This document shows, piece by piece, positions 37,857-47,633 of a DNA stretch of 64,000 nucleotides (its first letter is position 1; each line of letters opens with the position of its first letter). This stretch comes from an uncultured Roseobacter sp. (GTDB taxonomy: Bacteria > Pseudomonadota > Alphaproteobacteria > Rhodobacterales > Rhodobacteraceae). The stretch covers positions 1 to 64,000 of the forward strand of contig NZ_CANLNE010000002.1 in NCBI RefSeq assembly GCF_947492555.1, given 5' to 3'. The notes below the pieces were generated by a model that did no database searches, was not told where the DNA came from, and saw only the letters and a list, made by a program, of their open reading frames with translations. The position numbers and the translations under genes are program-made.

Positions 37857-38783
37857 TCAGGCACGCTCTTCCTCGGCATCCCCGTCGAAGCCCGTACGCA
37901 CCGCACCATTCTGGTTGCTTTCCGGTTCATCACCACTTTCCGCGTCCGCTCGCACAATGGTGCGCGTCGGGAAGGGAATGTCGATGTCTCCGGCATCCAG
38001 CGCTTCTTTGACCGCCCGTTTCATGTCTGCCTGATAGGCAAAATACTCGGAGGCTTCGACCCAGACACGCACCAGGAAATCGACGGAACTGGCACCCAGA
38101 TTGTTCACTTGAATGAAGGGCTCAGGATCGCTCTTTGACCGCGCATCCGCCATGATCGTATCGCGAATGATCCGCTCTGCATCGGCCAGATTGACGCCGT
38201 AGCCCACGCCAAAGGTCCATTCGGCACGCCGCATGTCATTCGTCGAATAGTTGGTGATCACATTGCCCCAGACCTCGGAATTGGGGATGATCACCTGCAC
38301 ATTGCTCAGATCCGCCAATTCGGTGAAGTTGAGCGTGATGGCTTTGACAGTGCCCATCTCCCCGCCCACTTCGACAAAATCCCCCAGTTTGATCGGTCGG
38401 AAAAGGATCAGCATCACACCGGCGGCGACATTCGACAGGGTGCCCTGCAGCGCCAGACCGATGGCCAGACCCGCCGCACCGATGACCGCAACAACAGAAG
38501 TGGTCTGCACGCCGAAGGTGTTGAGCACGAAGAGAACCGTAAAACCCAGCACCACGTAGCGCACGATCGAGGCCAGGAAATCAAAGAGCATGTCGTCAAG
38601 GTGACGGTGTCGCAGGCCAATGTTGCGCACGCGGCGCTGCAGCCAGGCCGAGACGATCCAGCCAATGATCAGAATGCCGATTGCGGCGAGGACGGACCCC
38701 GCCGCGCTCATCAGAAATTCAACGGTGAGCAGATCGGCAAGGGTCTTCCCCTGCCAGATTTCAGTTTGCAGTAGGTCTTGCAT
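37857..38783 (-). CDS. Small-conductance mechanosensitive channel, MscS family
   Basis: A 308-residue channel. Three hydrophobic helices lie in the first 120 residues; the third holds the Gly/Ala-rich pore motif AVIGAAGLAIGLALQGTLSN near residue 97. The beta domain follows with FRPIKLGDFVEVGGEMGTV and VIIPNSEVWGNVITNYS. It opens under membrane tension and releases solutes after osmotic downshock. An acidic C-terminal tail (about 275-308) ends the protein. The phhB gene ends three bases upstream, so the two may share a transcript. Confidence 0.93.
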   Translation of the reverse strand: MQDLLQTEIWQGKTLADLLTVEFLMSAAGSVLAAIGILIIGWIVSAWLQRRVRNIGLRHRHLDDMLFDFLASIVRYVVLGFTVLFVLNTFGVQTTSVVAVIGAAGLAIGLALQGTLSNVAAGVMLILFRPIKLGDFVEVGGEMGTVKAITLNFTELADLSNVQVIIPNSEVWGNVITNYSTNDMRRAEWTFGVGYGVNLADAERIIRDTIMADARSKSDPEPFIQVNNLGASSVDFLVRVWVEASEYFAYQADMKRAVKEALDAGDIDIPFPTRTIVRADAESGDEPESNQNGAVRTGFDGDAEEERA

Positions 38784-38786
38784 TAT

Positions 38787-39083
38787 TTACTCCGAAAGAC
38801 TGTCCATCTTGCGGGCCAGTTTCGCGTCAAGCGCGCTGAGCCCGTCCACATCGTGGGTGCTCAGCACCACATCGACGGTTTTATATACGTTGTGCCACTC
38901 GGGGTGGTGGTCCCATTTCTCAGCCCAGATCGCCACGCGGGTCATCCAGCCAAAGGCCTCGACGAAATTCTTGAAGACAAATGTCTTGCGGATCGCGTCG
39001 CGGTCCTCGACCATCTCCCAACCGGTATCGAAGAGCGGTGCCAGCAGGGGGCCACGGGTTTCTTCGCTCAATCTCTCTGTCAT
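38787..39083 (-). CDS. phhB: 4a-hydroxytetrahydrobiopterin dehydratase
   Basis: A 98-residue pterin-4a-carbinolamine dehydratase. The active-site signature [22 protein letters not shown] carries the His-His-Pro and later His residues that act in dehydration. It recycles the pterin cofactor of aromatic amino acid hydroxylases, though bacteria without phenylalanine hydroxylase also carry it. Its start overlaps the stop of the acyltransferase gene by four bases. Confidence 0.95.
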   Translation of the reverse strand: MTERLSEETRGPLLAPLFDTGWEMVEDRDAIRKTFVFKNFVEAFGWMTRVAIWAEKWDHHPEWHNVYKTVDVVLSTHDVDGLSALDAKLARKMDSLSE

Positions 39084-40273
39084 TCCTGTTCCTCAATCTC
39101 GGCCCGTTTGAAGGGTCCGTATTCCGTCAGCACGGTGATCTCTTCGTCCACGGCATCCCGTTCGGCCTTGAGATAGCTGCTGATGGCATCAGCAAAACCC
39201 GGATCATTCACCCAATGCAACGACCACGTCGGCGTCGGCAGATAGCCGCGTGCCAACTTGTGTTCGCCCTGCGCGCCCGCCTCGACCCGCGCCAGCCCCC
39301 GTTCGATGGCGATATCAATCGCGCGGTAGTAGCACAGCTCGAAATGCAGGCAAGGATGATGTTCCGTGCATCCCCAGTACCGCCCGTATAACGTCTGAGC
39401 GCCGATAAAGTTCAATGCGCCCGCAATCCAGCGCCCGTTCCGTTCGGCCAGCACCAGTGCCATGTCGTCCCGCAGGGTTTCCTGCGCGATGTCGAAAAAG
39501 GCCCTCGTCAGATAGGGCGTGCCCCACTTGCGCGCGCCGGTATCCTGATAGAACCGCCAGAAGGCATCCCAGTGTTCGGGCTGCAGATCATCGCCGGAAA
39601 AGGTCTGGATCATGCCGCCGAAATCCTGCGCGCGGGCGCGTTCCTTGCGGATGTTCTTGCGCTTGCGGGAACTCAGGCTCGCCAGAAACCCGTCGAAATC
39701 CTCATATCCGTCGTTGCGCCAGTGAAATTGCTGGGTCTTGCGCAGCAGCAGGCCGATCTCTTCACCGCGCCGCGCCTCTTCTTCCGTGCAGAAGGTCACA
39801 TGCACCGAGGAAAGGTTGTTGCTGTCCGCCAGCTGCACTGCTCCCTGTATGAGCGCGGCCGTGCCGGTCTCTTCGAACCCCGGACGCACCAGCAACCGCC
39901 GGCCCGTCGCGGGGGTATGCGGCACGGCGACCTGCAGCTTGGGGTAATAGCGCCCGCCCGCACGCTCATAGGCATGCGCCCAGTTGTGATCAAAGATATA
40001 TTCGCCCTGGCTGTGCGATTTGACGTACATGGGCGCCACGCCGATCAATTGCCCCGCCAGATAGGCCGTCAGATACTGCGGCTGCCAGCCGGTGCCGGTG
40101 CCAACCGATCCGCTGTCCTCCAGTGCGCTCAGGAAACGGTGCGTCGTGAAGGGGTCCATAGGTGGCGCACCCGCGACGGCCTCCGGGCAGGCGCAGGCAT
40201 CCCAGTCGCTGGCGTCAATCGCGCGCAGCGTCGGCACCACCCTGATCTCGACTTCCTGTTGCTGCATCCGCAT
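39080..40273 (-). CDS. FemAB-like (DUF482) acyltransferase
   Basis: A 397-residue member of the peptidogalycan-biosynthesis/FemAB-like DUF482 family, with a tandem GNAT-like fold. The conserved segments include [19 protein letters not shown] at about 24-42, [35 protein letters not shown] and [13 protein letters not shown]. Function is not established for the family; amino-acyl transfer is suggested by fold only. ATG at 40273 heads a run with phhB and mscS. Confidence 0.88.
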   Translation of the reverse strand: MRMQQQEVEIRVVPTLRAIDASDWDACACPEAVAGAPPMDPFTTHRFLSALEDSGSVGTGTGWQPQYLTAYLAGQLIGVAPMYVKSHSQGEYIFDHNWAHAYERAGGRYYPKLQVAVPHTPATGRRLLVRPGFEETGTAALIQGAVQLADSNNLSSVHVTFCTEEEARRGEEIGLLLRKTQQFHWRNDGYEDFDGFLASLSSRKRKNIRKERARAQDFGGMIQTFSGDDLQPEHWDAFWRFYQDTGARKWGTPYLTRAFFDIAQETLRDDMALVLAERNGRWIAGALNFIGAQTLYGRYWGCTEHHPCLHFELCYYRAIDIAIERGLARVEAGAQGEHKLARGYLPTPTWSLHWVNDPGFADAISSYLKAERDAVDEEITVLTEYGPFKRAEIEEQE

Positions 40274-40312
40274 CGCCCCTTCACGCCTTACTTGTGCCCG
40301 CCAGCCGCGGGA

Positions 40313-41080
40313 TCAAGCGGGAAGCGCCGCGCGATATTGCTCGAAAGTGATATTCTGGGCGATTTCGCGCGCCTGCGCCTCGTCTGCGGGCGATTTCACC
40401 GTCCAGCAGAGGATCGACGCACCTTGGGCTTTCAACGCGGCGACCCGCGCTCGCGCCAGATCATGCATATTGTGGCTGATGAAACTGCAGTCGGCTGCAT
40501 CGTAGTCGGGGATGCCGCGCAACCTGTCACAGGTCTCGACAGGCAGTTTCCAATGCGCTGCATCATATCCATCCGTCACCAACCCGCGCGGCACATTGGG
40601 GCAAAGAGCTGCCATGCGCATCACCGAATGCGGATTGAACGACATCACCGCCACCGGCCCGTCATAGCCTTTGAGGGCGGCGGCCACCGCCTCTTCGAGC
40701 GGTCCGATGTTCGGGCCCATTGCGCCATCCTGATCCTTGATTTCGATAAGCAGTGGCACGCGACCCGCGACCAAATTGAGGATTTCCGGCAGATCGGGAA
40801 TACCTTCTTCGCCCCCGCGCAGCAGTACCTGAGCGAGTTGTTCCGCCATTTGCTCCCGTACCGGTCCGCTGCCGTTGGCCAGCCGGTCCAGCGCATCGTC
40901 GTGAAACACCATCGCCTGCGCATCCGCGCTCTGCTGCACGTCGATCTCGATCCCGTAGCCTGCGTCAATTGCCGCGCGGATCGCCGCGCGGCTGTTTTCC
41001 GGGCGGCCATCCGCGACATCATGCAAGGCGCGGTGCGCCAGCGGGATCGTCAGGAATATCTCTGGCAGGGGGACCCTCAT
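40313..41080 (-). CDS. Glycerophosphodiester phosphodiesterase
   Basis: A 255-residue GDPD-family TIM barrel hydrolysing glycerophosphodiesters to glycerol 3-phosphate and an alcohol. Active-site segments: AHRALHDVADGRPENSRAA (His and Glu near residues 15-30), GIEIDVQQSADAQAMVFHDD (Glu, Asp and second His near 47-65) and LLIEIKDQDG. No signal peptide, so it is cytoplasmic. The gene overlaps ridA by four bases. Confidence 0.94.
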   Translation of the reverse strand: MRVPLPEIFLTIPLAHRALHDVADGRPENSRAAIRAAIDAGYGIEIDVQQSADAQAMVFHDDALDRLANGSGPVREQMAEQLAQVLLRGGEEGIPDLPEILNLVAGRVPLLIEIKDQDGAMGPNIGPLEEAVAAALKGYDGPVAVMSFNPHSVMRMAALCPNVPRGLVTDGYDAAHWKLPVETCDRLRGIPDYDAADCSFISHNMHDLARARVAALKAQGASILCWTVKSPADEAQAREIAQNITFEQYRAALPA

Positions 41081-41535
41081 TTGATCTCGAAAATGCCTTC
41101 GATCTCGACAGCAACGCCCAGCGGCAGCGATGCGGCGGACACGGCAGATCGCGCATGCCGACCCGCATCGCCCAAAGCTTCGACCAGGAAGTCCGACGCG
41201 CCGTTGATGACTTTGGGCTGATCGGTGAAATCCGCCGTGGAATTCACGAACCCGGTGAGTTTCACCACCCGATTAAGCCGATCGATATCACCGCCACAGG
41301 CTGCTTTGACCTGCGCCAGCAGGCTGATCGCGCAGAGCCTGGCAGCGGCAGCGCCCCCTTCAACCTGCATATCCGCGCCCAACTTGCCGGTCACAAGACC
41401 ATCAGGACCGTTTGAAATCTGGCCGGAGACGTACAGCGTGCTGCCGACCTGCACAAAAGGCACGTAGTTGGCAGCGGGCGCAGGCGCATCAGGCAGGCTG
41501 ACGCCCAGGTCGGCGAGGCGGGAGGCAATACTCAT
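41077..41535 (-). CDS. RidA family protein
   Basis: A 152-residue YjgF/YER057c/UK114-family protein of the slightly longer subgroup (typical RidA is about 130). It begins MSIASRLADLGVSLPDAPAP and contains VGSTLYVSGQISNGPDG and CAISLLAQVKAACGG; no clear active-site Arg of classical RidA is evident at the C-terminus (AVEIEGIFEIK), so imine deaminase activity is unsure. ATG at 41535 was chosen for its match to the family start. Confidence 0.88.
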   Translation of the reverse strand: MSIASRLADLGVSLPDAPAPAANYVPFVQVGSTLYVSGQISNGPDGLVTGKLGADMQVEGGAAAARLCAISLLAQVKAACGGDIDRLNRVVKLTGFVNSTADFTDQPKVINGASDFLVEALGDAGRHARSAVSAASLPLGVAVEIEGIFEIK

Positions 41536-41952
41536 ATCGGAGTCCTTCAGGATGGGATGGCGTGTTGGCGGGCCAAGCACTCAGCGTGGATTATGCCCAG
41601 TCTGCCACGATCCACAAGCGTCAAGATCACGGTGCTGGGAGCGCCATCGGTACGTTGACTCCTACGGAAAGTTCCGGGGCAAAAATTTGAAATCAATAAG
41701 AAATGCCAAGCGACGCTCAATGTCGGGAATGCCCTCTCAATTCCCATCGAGAGACCCTTGCAGGTTGCATTGATCGCATTTCCGCTTACAAATCGGTTCT
41801 TGCCGCCACAGTTCTAGACTGTATACGCTCAATAGCTTTAGAGTTGCGCTGTCGCGCATGTGCCACATCATATGAATTCCACATTTTCGCCCCCTAGGCA
41901 TCGCTGTAAAAAGTTCTAACTACCGTTCAGTCAATTTCACAGGATTTACCCA
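41536..41952. other. Intergenic region between ridA and mlaA
   Basis: A 417-base gap between divergent genes, more AT-rich than its neighbours. It should carry the promoters for ridA leftwards and mlaA rightwards. Short open frames occur but lack ribosome sites and recognisable protein. No RNA gene or strong hairpin was identified. Confidence 0.55.
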
Positions 41953-42732
41953 GTGTCCCGTACTCCCAGAATGAAGGCTTTCGCGCGGCCCGCTACGGCG
42001 CTCGTAACTGTATTGCTGTTGAGCGCATGTGCGACCACGCAGGATGTTGCGACCCGCTCGGACGGCATCAATGACCCCTACGAGACACAGAACCGCAAGG
42101 TTCACGGGTTCAACAAGGGCTTGGACAAGAATATCGTGCGCCCCGTGTCGCAGGCCTATGGTGTCGTGCCGGTGGAGATCCGCAACACGGTGAACAATTT
42201 CTCAGACAACCTTTCGATGCCAGGCGTTGCTGTGAACAGCCTGCTGCAGGGGGACCTGCGGGGAACCGGACTGGCGACATTACGGTTCGTGATGAACACG
42301 ACCATCGGGCTTGGAGGTCTGTTCGATGCAGCCTCCGAACTGAATATTCCCGAGCACCAAACCGATTTTGGCGAAACGCTTACCGTCTGGGGATCGGGCG
42401 AAGGCGCGTATATCGAACTGCCCGTTTTCGGGCCCTCGACGCAACGCGACACAGTTGGTCTCGTGGTCGATTTTTTCACCAACCCGCTGACCTACAACAC
42501 GATTGACGGGGATGCGCGCGTTGTGCCGCCTACCGCTGCCGCTGCCTCCGTCCTGAACGACCGGGAGAAATTCTCCGACACGATCGATTCCGTACTTTAC
42601 GAGAGTGCGGACAGCTACTCGCAATCCCGGTCGATCTATTTGCAGAACCGTCGGTTCGAGCTTGGACAGGGTCAAGGCACAGATATCGACCCGTTTGCAA
42701 CAGACCCGTATGAGGACCCTTATGCCCAGTAA
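41953..42732 (+). CDS. mlaA: MlaA family outer-membrane lipoprotein
   Basis: A 259-residue lipoprotein (VacJ). The lipobox LLLSAC gives the lipidated Cys at residue 26 when translation starts at GTG 41953, which follows CAGGA; an in-frame ATG at 41971 lacks a ribosome site. Family segments DPYETQNRKVHGFNKGLD, RFVMNTTIGLGGLFD and DFGETLTVWG with GAYIELPVFGPSTQRD are diagnostic. MlaA removes misplaced phospholipids from the outer leaflet of the outer membrane and hands them to MlaC, encoded next. Confidence 0.95.
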   Translation: MSRTPRMKAFARPATALVTVLLLSACATTQDVATRSDGINDPYETQNRKVHGFNKGLDKNIVRPVSQAYGVVPVEIRNTVNNFSDNLSMPGVAVNSLLQGDLRGTGLATLRFVMNTTIGLGGLFDAASELNIPEHQTDFGETLTVWGSGEGAYIELPVFGPSTQRDTVGLVVDFFTNPLTYNTIDGDARVVPPTAAAASVLNDREKFSDTIDSVLYESADSYSQSRSIYLQNRRFELGQGQGTDIDPFATDPYEDPYAQ

Positions 42733-43321
42733 TCTCACCCGCCGAGATTTTTTCCTGAGTTCCGCCGCCGCTGCCCTTCTGGCAGCAACACCCGCCGCCG
42801 CGCTGACCGAAGCCGGTGCGCGCCAACTCGTGGACCAGGTTGTCGCAGACATTGATCGCGTCATTTCCTCAGGTCAGTCCGACGCTGCAATCCTGCGCGA
42901 GTTCGAGCGGCTTTTCGTGCGCTACGCGGACGTCAACATCATGGCGCAATACGCGTTGGGAGCGGACGGCCGCTCTGCGTCGTCCTCGCAGAAGCGGGCG
43001 TTCAACGATGCCTTCACCTCCTATATCGCGCGCAAGTATGGCAAGCAGTTCCGTGATTTCATCGGCGGACGTGTTGAAGTGCAATCCGCGCGTCAGATCA
43101 AGGCCGGGTACGAGATCAACACGCTGGCCTATCTGCGCGGCGACGGTCCTTTCGAGGTCACCTTCCACGTGTCAGACAGATCCGGCAGCCGGAAGTTCTT
43201 CAACATCTATATTGAAGGCGTGAACCTGCTGCTGACCGAGCGGAGCGAGATCGGTTCCATGCTCGACAGGCGCGGCGGCGATATCAATGCGATGATCGCC
43301 GATCTCAAAGGCGCAGGCTGA
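42722..43321 (+). CDS. mlaC: MlaC-type phospholipid-binding protein
   Basis: A 199-residue periplasmic ABC-type toluene-tolerance Ttg2D/MlaC family protein that ferries phospholipid between MlaA and the inner-membrane MlaFEDB complex. The N-terminus LTRRDFFLS followed by a hydrophobic stretch ending AAA near residue 26 looks like a twin-arginine signal, which is unusual against the Sec signal of E. coli MlaC. The start ATG at 42722 overlaps the mlaA end by 11 bases. MlaFED is not encoded in this window. Confidence 0.92.
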   Translation: MPSNLTRRDFFLSSAAAALLAATPAAALTEAGARQLVDQVVADIDRVISSGQSDAAILREFERLFVRYADVNIMAQYALGADGRSASSSQKRAFNDAFTSYIARKYGKQFRDFIGGRVEVQSARQIKAGYEINTLAYLRGDGPFEVTFHVSDRSGSRKFFNIYIEGVNLLLTERSEIGSMLDRRGGDINAMIADLKGAG

Positions 43322-43339
43322 ACCAGCGGCAGCGGCGGG

Positions 43340-45550
43340 TTACCGGTCGCTGCCACTGACATTGGGCTGCCGTTCCCGACCGCTGTCGGTGCCGCCCCCC
43401 AGAATATCGCGCAACAGCCCTTCCAGGATGCCGACAGCACCCCCGCCGCCGCCCTGTTGGCCACCTGACGGATCACGCACCTCACCTGCCTGAGACGGGG
43501 ACATCATCGGCAGGGGTTTCAGCGGCACACCTTCATGCACCCGCGACATGGTTTCGCGCCAGATGTCCGCAGGCAGGCCAGCGCCAGTCACACCGGTCAG
43601 CGGGGTGTTATCGTCATACCCCATCCACACGCCCGCAACATAGTCGGCGGAAAAACCAACGAACCATGCGTCCCGCGCGGCCTGCGTTGTGCCGGTCTTA
43701 CCCGCCAGTTGACGTCCGCCGAATTGCGCCCGCGCGCCGGTTCCTTCAGAGACGACTTTCTCCATCATGTAGATGAGCTGCCGCGCCGCCGGTTCCTGCA
43801 CCACGCGTTCACCGATCCCGCCGCCCGTGCCCATCAACGGCTCGTCTTCCCCCATCAGGCGCAGTTCAACCAGCCCGTAGGGTTCGACGGAGGAGCCACC
43901 ATTCAGAATGCCCGCATAGGCGCCCGTCATCTCGATCAGCGTGCTTTCCGACGCCCCGAGCGCCAGCGCCGGGCCAGCGGCCAGATCGCTCTCCAGACCG
44001 AAGTCGCTGGCCACCTGCCGCACCAGATCGCGGCCGACGAACTCAGACACTTTCACTGCCGGAATGTTCAGACTGTCCGCCAGCGCACGGGTCAGGGACA
44101 CCTTGCCGTAAAACCGGTTGGTGTAATTGCGCGGCGACCACGGACCGGACCCGGGAATGTTGATCGTCAGCGGCTCGTCGGTCACCGTGTCATTGGGGGA
44201 ATAGCCCAGATCCAGCGCGGCAGCATAGACAAAGGGTTTGAACGCCGATCCGGTCTGCCGCTTGGCCTGGACCGCCCGGTTGAACGCCCCTGCCACCTTG
44301 GTCTTGCGCCCCCCGACCATTGCACGCACGGCCCCATCTGCCGACATGACGACAATCGCCGCCTGCGCCTTGCTGCCGTCGCGGATCTTGTTCTCGAACA
44401 CCCACTGCATGGCCTCGTCGGCGGCGCGCTGGATGCGTTGATCGAGCGTGGTTTTGATGATCACGTCCTCGGTGGTCTTGCGGGTAAAGAACTCCGGCCC
44501 GGAGGACATGACCCAGTCGGCAAAATAACCGCCAGCCCGTGCCTCTGCCGCCTCGGACAATTCCGCAGGGTTGTTTTGTGCGGAACGGGCCTCTGCGTCG
44601 CTCAAGTAGCCCTGTTCATTCATCAGGCGCACGATGGTTGCCGCGCGGTTCTGCGAGCGGGTGAGGTCATTGGTCGGCGCAAACCGCGTCGGGGCGACCA
44701 GCAGACCTGCCAGCATTGCGGATTCCGCCGGGGTCACATTGGCGGCGGATTTGCCGAAATACCGCTGGCTTGCGGCTTCGAACCCACGGGCCCCGGCCCC
44801 CAGAAACGCCCGGTTCATGTAGATCGTGAGGATTTCATCCTTGGAATACTTGGCCTCCATCGCCAAGGCATAGACCGCCTCCGACGCTTTGCGCTTGATC
44901 GTGCCACGCCGGCATTCGGTCTCATACTCGGCCTCGGTCTGAACGGTCGGATCATAGGGCACACCAAGGCACAAAAGCTTGGCCACCTGCTGCGTGATCG
45001 TCGACCCCCCGTGCCCCGACAGTGGCCCGCGCCCTTCGCTCAGGTTGATACGCACGGCGCTGGCGATCCCGCGCGGGCTGAGACCGAAGTGCCGATAAAA
45101 GCGTTTGTCTTCCGTCGCAATGATCGCATTGCGCAGATGGGGAGAGACGGTGTCTGCCGTGATCGCGCCGCCAAACTGATCCCCGCGCCAGGCAAAGACC
45201 TGACCGGAATCGTCCAGCAATGTCACAGACCCGCGCGCGCGTCCGTCCAACAGCTCCGTCACATCCGGCAGGGTCGTGTAATAGTACCCCACGATCAGCC
45301 CGAGCATCAGGCAGGCTACGGCACCCACCCGCCACACCACTCGCCAGATCAGCCGGAGCAGCCACGCAAAGAGCCGCTGAATGAGGCCAATAATCCCGCC
45401 CCGCCGCCGCGTAGGGGCTTTGCGCCGTGCTGTTTTGCGCGGCTTGGGTTTGGCTTTGGGTTTCGCCTTGGTCTTGCGCGCCTTTTTAGGCTGCGCAGCG
45501 TAGCGCTTGTCAGCGACCAGCGGTCGTCTGCCTTTACGTGAATCACTCAT
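43340..45550 (-). CDS. Class A penicillin-binding protein (PBP1A family)
   Basis: A 736-residue bifunctional peptidoglycan synthase. A very basic 50-residue cytoplasmic tail (Lys/Arg/Pro-rich) precedes a membrane helix near 70-92. The GT51 glycosyltransferase domain has ATEDKRFYRHFG with catalytic E147 and GGSTITQQVAKL. The transpeptidase domain has the active serine in TGSAFKPF, then SLN and KTGTTQ. The Gly/Gln-rich C-terminus (GGQQGGGGGAVG) is probably disordered. It converges on mlaC. Confidence 0.95.
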   Translation of the reverse strand: MSDSRKGRRPLVADKRYAAQPKKARKTKAKPKAKPKPRKTARRKAPTRRRGGIIGLIQRLFAWLLRLIWRVVWRVGAVACLMLGLIVGYYYTTLPDVTELLDGRARGSVTLLDDSGQVFAWRGDQFGGAITADTVSPHLRNAIIATEDKRFYRHFGLSPRGIASAVRINLSEGRGPLSGHGGSTITQQVAKLLCLGVPYDPTVQTEAEYETECRRGTIKRKASEAVYALAMEAKYSKDEILTIYMNRAFLGAGARGFEAASQRYFGKSAANVTPAESAMLAGLLVAPTRFAPTNDLTRSQNRAATIVRLMNEQGYLSDAEARSAQNNPAELSEAAEARAGGYFADWVMSSGPEFFTRKTTEDVIIKTTLDQRIQRAADEAMQWVFENKIRDGSKAQAAIVVMSADGAVRAMVGGRKTKVAGAFNRAVQAKRQTGSAFKPFVYAAALDLGYSPNDTVTDEPLTINIPGSGPWSPRNYTNRFYGKVSLTRALADSLNIPAVKVSEFVGRDLVRQVASDFGLESDLAAGPALALGASESTLIEMTGAYAGILNGGSSVEPYGLVELRLMGEDEPLMGTGGGIGERVVQEPAARQLIYMMEKVVSEGTGARAQFGGRQLAGKTGTTQAARDAWFVGFSADYVAGVWMGYDDNTPLTGVTGAGLPADIWRETMSRVHEGVPLKPLPMMSPSQAGEVRDPSGGQQGGGGGAVGILEGLLRDILGGGTDSGRERQPNVSGSDR

Positions 45551-45635
45551 GAAGAACCTGCCCGGCTCACTGTTGTTTTGCGCAGTCTAGCGGCTCTGCA
45601 CCAAATTGTTGAGGCGCTCATGCGCAGAAACATGA

Positions 45636-46145
<510 letters not shown>

Positions 46146-46173
46146 AGCTGCGCATCAACCAGGGATACGTACA

Positions 46174-47508
46174 ATGAAGCTTCTCAACACACTTGCCCCC
46201 GCTGCCGCGCTGATCGCGCTGCCCAGCCTCGGGCTGGCCCAGGATGGCCCGACGCCCGGCATTAATCCGTCTACGGATTCGGTCTTTATCTTCAACTCGC
46301 TCCTTTTCCTCATCGGCGGCTTCCTCGTCTTCTGGATGGCGGCTGGGTTCGCCATGCTGGAGGCGGGTCTCGTTCGCTCTAAGAACGTCACAATGCAGCT
46401 GACCAAGAACATGGCGCTCTTCTCACTGGCGGCGATCTTCTATTACCTGATTGGTTACAACCTGATGTATCCACTCGGCACGTGGATGGTTGACGGCGTC
46501 CTCTCCGGCGTCTGGGGTCCGGGCGTTCTGGAGGCCGTTGGCGTGACGTCTGACGCCGCCGATGACTATGGCTATGCCTCTACCGGCTCTGACTTCTTCT
46601 TCCAGCTGATGTTCTGTGCGGCCACGGCGTCCATCGTGTCCGGTGCGCTGGCCGAACGCATCAAGCTCTGGCCCTTCCTGATCTTCGTGATCGTGCTCAC
46701 CGCCGTGATCTACCCGCTGCAGGCCTCCTGGAAGTGGGGCGGTGGTTTCCTCGACGCGATGGGCTTTCTGGACTTCGCGGGTTCGACCGTTGTGCACTCC
46801 GTCGGGGGTTGGGCGGCTCTGGCAGGCGCACTGATCCTCGGGCCGCGTATCGGCAAATACAAGGACGGACGTGTGAACCCGATGCCGGGCTCCAACCTCG
46901 CCCTTGCCACGCTTGGGACATTCATCCTGTGGATGGGCTGGTTCGGTTTCAACGGCGGCTCGCAGCTGGCCATGGGCACGGTGGGTGACGTCGCAGACGT
47001 ATCGCGCATCTTTGCCAATACCAACGCCGCTGCTGCCGGTGGCGCAGTTGCTGCCCTGATCCTGACGCAGCTTCTCTACAAAAAGCCCGACCTCACCATG
47101 ATCCTCAACGGCGCACTGGCTGGTCTGGTCTCCATCACAGCAGAACCGCTGACACCAACATTGGGGTCTGCCACGCTGATCGGCGCTGTTGGCGGTGTCA
47201 TCGTGGTCTTCGCGGTACCATTCCTCGACAAGCTCAAGATCGACGACGTGGTCGGCGCCATCCCGGTGCACCTGTTTGCCGGTATCTGGGGCACGATCGC
47301 AGTGGTCCTGACCAACCCCGATGCTTCCCTTGGCGTTCAGATCTATTCGATCTTCGTCGTGGGTATCTTCACCGTCGTCGCGTCGGGTGTGATGTGGTTC
47401 ATTCTCAAGGCAACCATGGGTATCCGGGTCTCCGAAGAGGCAGAGATCAACGGTCTCGACACCTCGGAGCTGGGCATGGAAGCCTATCCGGATTTCTCCA
47501 AAGGCTGA
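46174..47508 (+). CDS. amtB: Ammonium transporter
   Basis: A 444-residue Amt channel with a cleavable signal peptide (ends LGLAQ near residue 22) and about eleven membrane helices. Typical segments: WMAAGFAMLEAGLVRSKN, FNGGSQLAMG, and the pore His region HLFAGIWGTIAV; the twin His are expected in SVGGWAAL and this segment. It imports ammonium or ammonia and is gated by GlnK, encoded 28 bases upstream. ATG at 46174 follows AGGGA. A strong terminator follows the gene. Confidence 0.96.
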   Translation: MKLLNTLAPAAALIALPSLGLAQDGPTPGINPSTDSVFIFNSLLFLIGGFLVFWMAAGFAMLEAGLVRSKNVTMQLTKNMALFSLAAIFYYLIGYNLMYPLGTWMVDGVLSGVWGPGVLEAVGVTSDAADDYGYASTGSDFFFQLMFCAATASIVSGALAERIKLWPFLIFVIVLTAVIYPLQASWKWGGGFLDAMGFLDFAGSTVVHSVGGWAALAGALILGPRIGKYKDGRVNPMPGSNLALATLGTFILWMGWFGFNGGSQLAMGTVGDVADVSRIFANTNAAAAGGAVAALILTQLLYKKPDLTMILNGALAGLVSITAEPLTPTLGSATLIGAVGGVIVVFAVPFLDKLKIDDVVGAIPVHLFAGIWGTIAVVLTNPDASLGVQIYSIFVVGIFTVVASGVMWFILKATMGIRVSEEAEINGLDTSELGMEAYPDFSKG

Positions 47509-47531
47509 GCTGAACACCTTTGTAAAAGCAA

Positions 47532-47563
47532 AAACCCGGGCGTCCGCGCCCGGGTTTCTTTTT
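47532..47563 (+). terminator. Rho-independent terminator after amtB
   Basis: A perfect 11-bp stem (47532-47542 with 47547-47557) and a TCCG loop, followed by CTTTTTG. It begins 23 bases after the amtB stop and ends the glnK-amtB transcript. Confidence 0.92.
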
Positions 47564-47633
47564 GTTCACAGCGACAGAGGGGAAGGTGAGGTTTCCGGCG
47601 ACTCCGGGTCCCGTCACATCGTCTCAAGGCAGG

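Noticed and set aside
43328-43354. GGCAGCG/CGCTGCC inverted repeat at the mlaC/PBP junction as a terminator
   Set aside because: Only 7 bp with a 13-base loop, no T-run, and it overlaps the PBP stop codon.
43535-45541. A 668-codon frame antisense to the penicillin-binding protein gene
   Set aside because: The sense strand carries full GT51 and transpeptidase motifs; the antisense product has none.
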